A DNA stretch of 63,612 nt from Sphingobacteriaceae bacterium. GTDB taxonomy: Bacteria > Bacteroidota > Bacteroidia > B-17B0 > Aurantibacillaceae. The position numbers and the translations under genes are program-made. The stretch lies in the NCBI GenBank assembly GCA_023251775.1, contig JAHEYC010000008.1, forward strand, positions 1-63,612. The letters are read 5' to 3'. The notes under the pieces were generated by a model. It was not told the DNA's origin. It saw nothing but the letters and a program-made list of their open reading frames with translations, and ran no database searches. This document shows positions 8,043 through 14,976 of this stretch, one piece after another. Positions within the stretch are counted from its first letter, which is position 1. Each line of letters opens with the position of its first letter.

Positions 8043-8050
8043 CAAATATA
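8043..8050 (-). promoter_or_regulatory. -7 box of the tiny lipoprotein genes
   Basis: Minus-strand TATATTTG fits TAnnTTTG and lies 11 bases before the ATG at 8031. No good TTTG box was found 19 bases upstream, so only the -7 half is supported. Confidence 0.45.
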
Positions 8051-8141
8051 CGCTAAATAATTAGTAATTTTGGTGAACACGAAATGAACCTGGTTAACTT
8101 GTTAAGTATATAATGTTAAAAGGCAAATTTAGATACACGCT

Positions 8142-8882
8142 ATGAAACCGCTTTACCATTTGGGTCGTTACTTTTTGTTAATGATGCGGGTTTTTAGCAA
8201 ACCTGAAAAATTCTCTATCTATTTCCGTCAGATCATTTACGAAATAAATAGTCTTGGTACAGGTTCACTTGGACTCATTTCTATCATTTCTGTTTTCATG
8301 GGCGGAGTAATTACCATTCAATCTGCTTATAATTTTACGAGTCCGTTTATTCCTTTATACGCTGTTGGTTTGGGCACACGCGAATCTATCGTTCTTGAAT
8401 TCTCGCCAACCATTATCAGTTTGATTTTAGCAGGAAAAGTTGGATCCAATATCGCATCCGAAATTGGCACCATGCGCATTAGCGAACAAATTGATGCGCT
8501 CGAGATCATGGGAATTAATTCGGCCAGTTATTTAATTCTTCCAAAAGTTTTGGCTGCTATGTTCATCAATCCTTTTTTGATCATCATTAGTATGTTCCTT
8601 GGTGTACTTGGCGGTTATCTTATGGGAGTTTCTACCGGCGCTTGTACATCGTACGAATATATTTACGGCATTCAATCATTCTTCATTCCTTTCAATGTTT
8701 ATTATTCGCTTACAAAAACTGTTGTGTTTGCGTTCATCATCACTTCAGTATCTGCGTATCACGGATATTATACATCAGGTGGTGCATTGGAAGTTGGACA
8801 AGCAAGTACAAAATCGGTAGTGTATAACAGCATTCTTATTTTGATCGCTAATTTAATTATCACTCAAATCATGTTGGTATGA
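8142..8882 (+). CDS. mlaE: MlaE-family ABC transporter permease
   Basis: A 246-residue permease of the MlaE type, the inner-membrane subunit of lipid transporters that work with MCE-domain proteins between the two membranes. It has about five or six hydrophobic segments. Diagnostic sequences are FMGGVITIQSAYN, then RESIVLEFSPTIISLILAGKV and the cytoplasmic coupling stretch GSNIASEIGTMRISEQIDAL, which is the most conserved part of the family. It overlaps the ATPase gene by four bases (ATGA), so the two are translationally coupled. No MCE-domain (MlaD) gene follows here. Confidence 0.93.
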   Translation: MKPLYHLGRYFLLMMRVFSKPEKFSIYFRQIIYEINSLGTGSLGLISIISVFMGGVITIQSAYNFTSPFIPLYAVGLGTRESIVLEFSPTIISLILAGKVGSNIASEIGTMRISEQIDALEIMGINSASYLILPKVLAAMFINPFLIIISMFLGVLGGYLMGVSTGACTSYEYIYGIQSFFIPFNVYYSLTKTVVFAFIITSVSAYHGYYTSGGALEVGQASTKSVVYNSILILIANLIITQIMLV

Positions 8883-9634
8883 TCGAATTAAAGAACCTAA
8901 CCAAAAGTTTTGATGGCCGTAATGTTGTAGAGAACGTTTCATTCTCGTTTTACAAAGGCAAAACTAATTTAGTGATCGGTGAAAGCGGATCGGGAAAAAC
9001 AACTTTGCTAAAAATGATGGTGGGATTGTATCAGCCAAACAATGGTTCGGTGCTTTATGATGGACGTGATTTTACCGCGTTAAGCGAACATGAAAAACAA
9101 GGTGTGCGAAAAGAAATTGGAATGTTATTCCAAGGCGGGGCACTTTTTGATTCGATGACACTTGAACAAAACGTAAAATTCCCTCTCGACATGTTCACCC
9201 AAATGACCGAAGCAGAAAAAGTGGATCGTGTGAATTTTTGTTTGGAGAAAGTAAAACTGATGGATAAAAATGCGCTCTACCCTTCTGAACTCAGCGGTGG
9301 TATGAAAAAAAGAGCAGCGCTTGCCAGAGCTATTGCTAATAGTCCTAATTATTTATTTTGCGATGAGCCTAACTCGGGCCTCGATCCAAAAACATCTATT
9401 GTTATTGATGCGCTCATTAGCGATATCACACACGAATTCAATATCACCACAGTTATTATTACACATGATATGAATAGTGTAATGGAGATCGGAGAAAATG
9501 TGATGTTCATTCACCAAGGGCAAAATTGGTGGACAGGTACAAAAGACGAGATCTTAAAAACAAACAATAAGGAACTTTACGATTTTGTTTTCGCCAGTGA
9601 GTTCATCAAAAAAGTTTACAAAGAAAAAGTTTAA
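8879..9634 (+). CDS. mlaF: MlaF-like ABC transporter ATP-binding protein
   Basis: A 251-residue ATPase. The Walker A motif GESGSGKT is at residues 34-41, the signature is LSGGMKKRAALARAI, and Walker B is YLFCDEPNSGLDP. The GGMKKR form of the signature is typical of MlaF-type ATPases. It should energise the MlaE permease whose gene overlaps it by four bases. The stop codon overlaps the end of the convergent OppC-like gene by four bases. Confidence 0.93.
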   Translation: MIELKNLTKSFDGRNVVENVSFSFYKGKTNLVIGESGSGKTTLLKMMVGLYQPNNGSVLYDGRDFTALSEHEKQGVRKEIGMLFQGGALFDSMTLEQNVKFPLDMFTQMTEAEKVDRVNFCLEKVKLMDKNALYPSELSGGMKKRAALARAIANSPNYLFCDEPNSGLDPKTSIVIDALISDITHEFNITTVIITHDMNSVMEIGENVMFIHQGQNWWTGTKDEILKTNNKELYDFVFASEFIKKVYKEKV

Positions 9635-10893
9635 GACGACGACAAAGGTTTGTCATCCAAATTACGTGTATCTAACGCATCACGTAAACCATTACCCACA
9701 AGCATAAACGATAATACAAGCACAGCGGTTGCAATACCCGGCACAATTGCCAAATACGCTTTTCCTAAAAGTATATAACCGTAATGCGCATTACTCATCT
9801 CGCCCCACGATGGTACAGGAGGTTGCGCACCAATTCCTAAAAAACTTAAACCCGCTTCAGTTAAAATTGCAGTTGCAAAATTACTTGCTGCCATTACAAC
9901 CACAGGACCCATGACATTAGATAAAACGTGTCTTGTAATGATCCGCATATTTCTAAAACCTAATGCCCTACCCGCGTCAACAAATTCTTTTTCGCGAATA
10001 CTTAAAATTTGACCACGCACTACACGCGCTACCTCAACCCACATGGTTAAACCCACCGCAATAAATACTTGCACAATTCCTTTTCCTAGAACTAAAGTGA
10101 TGGCAATTACCAATAGTAAAGTTGGAATACTCCATACTACATTTATCAACCACATGATAGCTGCATCCACTTTGCCGCGATAATAACCTGCAACAGCCCC
10201 TAAAAATATTCCGATGAATAAAGAGATGATCACCGAAACTAATCCAACACTTAAACTAATTCGCGTTCCGATCATTAATCTACTTAGCAGATCGCGACCA
10301 ATGATATCAGTTCCCAAATAATATTTTTTCTTTACAACATTGCTTTTCTCAAACTCCGCACGAAGATCTTCCACAGACTTTACGATCTTTGAAGCGTTTC
10401 CAATTTCGTAGAACGACACACTCTTTTTTAAAGTATCATATAAATACGCCTTCTTTGAATCTAAGGCGTAAATAACATCCACCAGATCATATTTTATTTT
10501 TGTTCCTGCGTTCGGACGATTACCGGTGTATTCTTCAATGATCACATTATTGTAAAAATCATAATCAAAATCGTAAATAGGAATTGTTGTGAACTCATCT
10601 TGTTTTCCAAAGACCATAGTTTCGAACCAACTGGTTTGATCGGGTTCTTGATTCTTTTTTACCCTCATCATGTCAACAACAAACCCGGGAGGTTTTGTAT
10701 GCAACTCGGGTTTTTGATTATTGGCAAACGGACTTGGATCGGGCGTAATGAGATAACCTAAAATAGAAATGATGCAAGCAAAGAAGATCATGATAAGACC
10801 CAGCATCGAAAGTTTTTGCCTTTTAAATCTACGCCAAGTTTCAGCGCTTAAGGACTCAGACTTATACTCTCTATTTTTCTTTTTAAAAAACAC
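9631..10893 (-). CDS. OppC/DppC-like peptide ABC transporter permease with large insertion
   Basis: A 420-residue permease. After a basic N-terminus and one helix (about residues 30-50) there is a long periplasmic insertion (about 55-190) not present in the ~300-residue OppC of Enterobacteria. The usual OppC core follows, from LGTDIIGRDLLSRLMIGTR onward. The EAA coupling loop reads EVARVVRGQILSIREKEFVD, followed by AGRALG. Near the C-terminus is the typical GLSFLGIGAQPPVPSWG. It starts at GTG, sharing one base with the stop of the upstream glycosyltransferase gene. No OppB partner or binding protein is adjacent, so the other subunits must be elsewhere. Confidence 0.9.
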   Translation of the reverse strand: MFFKKKNREYKSESLSAETWRRFKRQKLSMLGLIMIFFACIISILGYLITPDPSPFANNQKPELHTKPPGFVVDMMRVKKNQEPDQTSWFETMVFGKQDEFTTIPIYDFDYDFYNNVIIEEYTGNRPNAGTKIKYDLVDVIYALDSKKAYLYDTLKKSVSFYEIGNASKIVKSVEDLRAEFEKSNVVKKKYYLGTDIIGRDLLSRLMIGTRISLSVGLVSVIISLFIGIFLGAVAGYYRGKVDAAIMWLINVVWSIPTLLLVIAITLVLGKGIVQVFIAVGLTMWVEVARVVRGQILSIREKEFVDAGRALGFRNMRIITRHVLSNVMGPVVVMAASNFATAILTEAGLSFLGIGAQPPVPSWGEMSNAHYGYILLGKAYLAIVPGIATAVLVLSFMLVGNGLRDALDTRNLDDKPLSSS

Positions 10894-11993
10894 TAATTAT
10901 TTTTCCATTTAGGCTTTACAAAAACGGTTAAAACGGCAATAAGCGAAGCATAAAACGGGTAAATGAACGCCAGTAAAGCTACTTTTAATGCTCCTGTTTT
11001 AACCTTTATAAAACTGGAAGCTAAAAATACTAACAAAATGTCAATTAGCAACTTAGAAAGGATAAAAATTAGACTTAAGGCTAAATTTTGGGGGTATATT
11101 ATGGCGTAAAATAAGGCAACTATCCACACAAAATTGCTTACTGTAATTATTAAGGCTGAAAGCCAATTAATTACGCTAAGGTTTCTGAAGAGCTTAGAAG
11201 CCCAGCGGATCTTTTGATGAATAAGGGACCAAAGGTGTTTTTCGGGAAAAGTGTATACAATGGCCTCTTTATTTTTTAAATAGCCTATGGTGTTGCGATG
11301 AGTTTGCTTCACTTTTTCGAGGAAAAAAATATCATCGCCCGAAGCAATGTGAAGATGACCTTCGTATGCGCCTGTAGAATAGAACAATTTTTTTGTGAAA
11401 GCTAAGTTAGCACCGTTGGATAAAAATGGCGCATTAAAATATGCCGAAGAAATTGTGAAAAGTGAAAGTATGGCCATTTCTGTTTCTTGCAATTCACTTA
11501 ATGTACCATCATTATGCGCAATAGCAACCGGACAAATAATGAATTCTTTTTTTGTCGCCATCATATAATTTACGATAAAAGGAAGCCAAGAATTAGAAAT
11601 GGTAAATGTATCAGCATCGCGGCAAATAATTAGTTCCGAATTACTTTGTTCGATGGCTAATTTTAAACTTTTCTTTTTTCCGAGATGTTGCTGATTTTGA
11701 ATTAGGCGATGTTCTATTCCCGAATGACCTAATATTTCGGCAGCTTGTTTAAATGTATTATCTGTACTTGCATCATCCACAATAATTATTTCTAAAAATT
11801 CTTTTGGATAATGTTGCGACAGGATAGTGGCAATGCATTGCTTTATCTTTCCTTCTTCATTTCGTGCAGCAATGATAACAGAAACTTTTTGGGGCGCACT
11901 TTGAGCATTAGTATCATTCGAATGCAAAACAAAACCCGCAAATACTAAAAGTATCATTACCACATAAGCCGATATCACGAGTATAAAGATCAA
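10893..11993 (-). CDS. Glycosyltransferase family 2 protein
   Basis: A 366-residue membrane-bound GT2 enzyme. A hydrophobic N-terminal helix (residues 1-22) precedes the GT-A domain (VSVIIAARNEEGKIKQCIATIL, from about residue 37). The acidic motifs are IIVDDAS and CRDADTF; further on are the presumed catalytic GDD and the QKIRW motif of processive or lipid-linked GT2 enzymes, followed by C-terminal helices. The TTG start overlaps the TGA of the upstream flippase-like gene (TTGA); an ATG at 11957 is an alternative. With the flippase-like protein it suggests transfer of a sugar to a lipid or glycan at the membrane. The substrate cannot be told. Confidence 0.88.
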   Translation of the reverse strand: MIFILVISAYVVMILLVFAGFVLHSNDTNAQSAPQKVSVIIAARNEEGKIKQCIATILSQHYPKEFLEIIIVDDASTDNTFKQAAEILGHSGIEHRLIQNQQHLGKKKSLKLAIEQSNSELIICRDADTFTISNSWLPFIVNYMMATKKEFIICPVAIAHNDGTLSELQETEMAILSLFTISSAYFNAPFLSNGANLAFTKKLFYSTGAYEGHLHIASGDDIFFLEKVKQTHRNTIGYLKNKEAIVYTFPEKHLWSLIHQKIRWASKLFRNLSVINWLSALIITVSNFVWIVALFYAIIYPQNLALSLIFILSKLLIDILLVFLASSFIKVKTGALKVALLAFIYPFYASLIAVLTVFVKPKWKNN

Positions 11994-12979
11994 GAAGCGT
12001 TCTTATTTTTAAAGGTGAATGACGATAAACTTAAATTCTCTCTCAGTAAAATAACATAGCCAACAATACTCGGAAAAACAATATTGATAAGCCAAAGCAA
12101 AACCGCAACAACTGCTAAAGCTGCATTTGATAAACCAAGATCAGAAAATACAACTAAGGCAATTGCCGTGCGCACAGCAGCCTCAATGATACTGAACATG
12201 GGAATGATAGTTGTAAATAAAAAATAAATATAAATTCCTGTTAACAGATACACATAATTTGCCTGCACATTGAACACATGCATCAATAAAATAAATTGAA
12301 ACGAAAAAACAAGATAACGCACGAAGGCAAAAAAGAATAATTTCCCAAGCAAACCATTACCCCAACTTATATGCACAGCTTGGGCCGAACTATGTTTGCT
12401 AAACCGTTTATACAACCAATTCATAAGTTTGTTAATATTGAACAATGCCAAAACAAAACCTAACATTACCACGGCCGATAAAATAATGGATATTGTTTTT
12501 AGCCATTCGTCATTTGTTTGTGAGGAATTTGATCGTAACAACAAGGCCAATAAACCAAACAACACAGTAATGGATAATTGAAACATGCCATTCACAAAAT
12601 GCAATACGGTAATACTAATTCTGTTCTCGGGTTTAAAAAAATGGATCTTAGCCAAAAATTCAGTTGCTCTTCCCGGCGCTAAATTCCCTACACAAATTCC
12701 CGCATAAACCGACTTCGTAGACGTTACATAATTTATTTTTTGGATCTGTGCGGTGATCAGCATCCACTTATAACTCTCGATCCCCCAATTAACCGGAAAT
12801 AAAAGTATGCTTGTGGCAATGAGTAAAAGTCCCGAGCTATTGGTGAGTGCATCCACTAACAGATCCATATTCTCAACGGTCAATTCTTTTTTGATACGCC
12901 AATAAATAATGGCAAAACTGGCCACACCAATAATAAGTTTTAAAAGAATGCCTATAAGTTTATTGCTTTTCAAGATCAC
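11990..12979 (-). CDS. Flippase-like (LPG synthase TM / YbhN family) membrane protein
   Basis: A 329-residue polytopic membrane protein with about eight hydrophobic helices. The arrangement, including WGIESYKWMLI in the first third, the GNLAPGRATEFLAK motif, and MFSIIEAAVRTAIALVVF near the end, fits the lysylphosphatidylglycerol-synthase transmembrane domain family without the catalytic LPG domain. Such proteins are often called flippase-like and accompany glycosyltransferases, as here. The start is GTG at 12979, 22 bases from the divergent ruvC start. The three minus-strand genes from 12979 to 9631 overlap each other and form one unit. Confidence 0.8.
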   Translation of the reverse strand: MILKSNKLIGILLKLIIGVASFAIIYWRIKKELTVENMDLLVDALTNSSGLLLIATSILLFPVNWGIESYKWMLITAQIQKINYVTSTKSVYAGICVGNLAPGRATEFLAKIHFFKPENRISITVLHFVNGMFQLSITVLFGLLALLLRSNSSQTNDEWLKTISIILSAVVMLGFVLALFNINKLMNWLYKRFSKHSSAQAVHISWGNGLLGKLFFFAFVRYLVFSFQFILLMHVFNVQANYVYLLTGIYIYFLFTTIIPMFSIIEAAVRTAIALVVFSDLGLSNAALAVVAVLLWLINIVFPSIVGYVILLRENLSLSSFTFKNKNAS

Positions 12980-13001
12980 TTATTTGTAAATTGCGTTTGC
13001 A

Positions 13002-13559
13002 TTGACCAAAGATAAGATAATATTAGGTATTGACCCCGGCACTATTGTTATGGGCTATGGACTCATTCATATTATTGATAATAAAATAAAACCCCTAAGT
13101 ATTGGCGTTATTAAGTTAGATAAATACGATGATCATGCCTTGCGTTTAAAAAAGATATTCGAACGCATGATAGGACTTATTGACGAATACAAACCCGATG
13201 AATTAGCCATTGAAGCGCCTTTTTTTGGAAAGAATGTGCAAAGTATGCTCAAACTTGGAAGAGCCCAAGGCGTAGCCATTGCCGCAGCGCTTAGTAAAAA
13301 TATTCCCATCACCGAATATTCGCCTAAAAAAATAAAAATGGCCATCACCGGAAACGGAAATGCCAGTAAGGAACAAGTTGCCGCCATGCTTAAACAAATG
13401 TTGGGAATTGATACCGAAAAACAATATTTAGATGCTACCGATGCTTTGGGCGCAGCCGTTTGTCACCACTTTCAAAATAAACCCGGCGGATCGGGCACCA
13501 AAAAAAGTTATGGGAGTTGGAAGGCTTTTGTGAATGATAATCCAAAGCGGAAGATCTGA
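13002..13559 (+). CDS. ruvC: Holliday junction resolvase RuvC
   Basis: A 185-residue crossover junction endonuclease that cuts Holliday junctions during recombination. The four catalytic acids are in place: Asp11 (ILGIDPGT), Glu71 (LAIEAPFF), and Asp144 and Asp147 ([11 protein letters not shown]). The start is TTG at 13002 (TTGACCAAAGATAAG); no ATG lies near enough to preserve the first catalytic Asp strand. The 22 bases separating it from the divergent flippase-like gene leave little room for two promoters. A palindromic repeat follows the stop. Confidence 0.95.
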   Translation: MTKDKIILGIDPGTIVMGYGLIHIIDNKIKPLSIGVIKLDKYDDHALRLKKIFERMIGLIDEYKPDELAIEAPFFGKNVQSMLKLGRAQGVAIAAALSKNIPITEYSPKKIKMAITGNGNASKEQVAAMLKQMLGIDTEKQYLDATDALGAAVCHHFQNKPGGSGTKKSYGSWKAFVNDNPKRKI

Positions 13560-13580
13560 GGATAAACACAACTTCCTTCT

Positions 13581-13688
13581 GCCACAGATTTCACAAATTT
13601 ACGCAGATTAGGAAGCGCAGATTAATTTTTTTTATTCTTATTAAAAAATCTGTGAAAAAAATCTGCGTGAATCAGCGGAATCTGTGGC
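13581..13688. repeat. Palindromic intergenic repeat, GCCACAG variant
   Basis: GCCACAGATTTCACAAATTTACGC... at the left is mirrored by ...GCGTGAATCAGCGGAATCTGTGGC at the right, giving an inverted repeat about 108 bases long with an AT-rich centre. It exactly fills the convergent gap between ruvC (ends 13559) and the unknown secreted protein gene (ends 13699), where it could stop transcription from both sides. Confidence 0.85.
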
Positions 13689-13698
13689 ATAAAAATTC

Positions 13699-14655
13699 TT
13701 ATTTAATATATTCGTATTCGCGTCCTTCCATGCTTTTACCATTATGCGTATTTACTTCCTTTAATAACAAACCAGTTTTTTTATCATACACAAGTGAGGT
13801 TATTACTTCATTAGATCCTTTTTTGACCATCACCATAAATTTACAATTCTCAATATCTTTTGCCGGTGCAAAAGTTTTATCATCGTTGGTAAATATTTTT
13901 TTGAAGGATGTTTCATTGTGTGGTAAACCGTAAGACTGCTCACTTTCTTCATCCATGTTCTTTACTTTTTTATCTTTTCCGAATTCGTATTGGTTGATGA
14001 GCTTTTCGTTCTTGTACACTTTTACCGAACCCGAGGTTGGTGTATCATAAATGGTCTCGCTTCTTTCGGTAACATAACCGCTTCCGGTCTTATTTTTTAA
14101 ATAGTATAGATGTTTTTTTGCCGTTTTAATATTGAACACTTTTGTTAGCGTATCATTTTCCTTCACATAGATCTTATAAAAGCGTTTATCTTCATTGGCA
14201 GAATTCTTTGGATCGAAGGTGTGAACAGTTCGTTCAATGATCTCGTCCCCTTCAACCGTTATCTTCTTTATAAGTTTACCATTATCGTCGTAGTACTCTT
14301 CATCTCTTAAAATACTTTTTTCTACACCATTTATGATCAAGCGTTTTGAAAACACACTGCAATTTGTTTTTTTGTCGAATGTACACTCGCATAAAATTGG
14401 ATCTTTACTTTTGCTAGCATCCACATAAACATATTCCTTATTGCATCCACCATTCTCGTCGATAAAAAAATTCTGATAATTAAGTTTGTTCCCGGTAAGA
14501 TCGGTCTTGTAAACCTTTATCTCTTTTATTTTATTGGCAACTAATATATCCGGTGTTACAGGCGTAAGATCAAGTTTGCAGTTTTGAGATACTAAATTCC
14601 CATTGAGCACTGCAACGAAAATTACGAGACCTTTTATTTGAAGTTTTGTTGGCAT
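13699..14655 (-). CDS. Secreted protein of unknown function
   Basis: A 318-residue protein with a likely signal peptide (MPTKLQIKGLVIFVAVLNGNLVSQ, cleavage near residue 24). The mature part is hydrophilic, Lys/Asp/Thr-rich, and contains short strand-turn units such as YYDDNGKLIKKI and VKVYKNEKLINQYEF. These resemble the beta-hairpin repeats of MORN/YwqK or YD-type proteins, though I cannot assign a family. It has several Cys residues in the first half (CNKEY, CECTF, NCSVF). No T9SS sorting domain is visible, so it probably stays in the periplasm or reaches the surface another way. Confidence 0.6.
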   Translation of the reverse strand: MPTKLQIKGLVIFVAVLNGNLVSQNCKLDLTPVTPDILVANKIKEIKVYKTDLTGNKLNYQNFFIDENGGCNKEYVYVDASKSKDPILCECTFDKKTNCSVFSKRLIINGVEKSILRDEEYYDDNGKLIKKITVEGDEIIERTVHTFDPKNSANEDKRFYKIYVKENDTLTKVFNIKTAKKHLYYLKNKTGSGYVTERSETIYDTPTSGSVKVYKNEKLINQYEFGKDKKVKNMDEESEQSYGLPHNETSFKKIFTNDDKTFAPAKDIENCKFMVMVKKGSNEVITSLVYDKKTGLLLKEVNTHNGKSMEGREYEYIK

Positions 14656-14734
14656 GATAAATTAAGTACCGACTAAAGTACAATTTTCATGCCCATTTAC
14701 TATTTATTGGAAAATAAAGTGTTAAATGAATAAG

Positions 14735-14963
14735 CTCGGCTACGCCGAGGTGATGTGTTTTGCCACGTCCCGATAGCTATCGGGATACACGAATTTCACT
14801 AATCTGCGTGTGTTCAACACAATAATATTTCAATAATCTGTGTGTACCGATCCAACACAGATTACACACAGATTACACACAGATTAGTGAAATTAATTAA
14901 ACACAGATTAGTGAAATTAGTGAAATTAGTGGCTAAAAAAAACATTCGCAGCAGCGTAGCTGC
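14735..14963. repeat. Composite palindromic repeat (GCCACGAAT family with nested and flanking hairpins)
   Basis: Most of the 321-base gap 14656-14976 is one composite. From the left: hairpin CTCGGCTACGCCGAG (14735-14749); then TGCCACG interrupted by the palindrome TCCCGATAGCTATCGGGA (14768-14785); then CACGAATTTCACTAATCTG and several copies of ACACAGATTA; the closing arm ATTAGTGAAATTAGTGGC ends at 14933. A flanking hairpin GCAGCGTAGCTGC (14951-14963) follows. A further AGTGGCTAAAA at the right edge overlaps the stop codon of the receptor gene. Between 14656 and 14734 I see nothing else. Confidence 0.85.
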
Positions 14964-14976
14964 GAGAAATCAGTGG

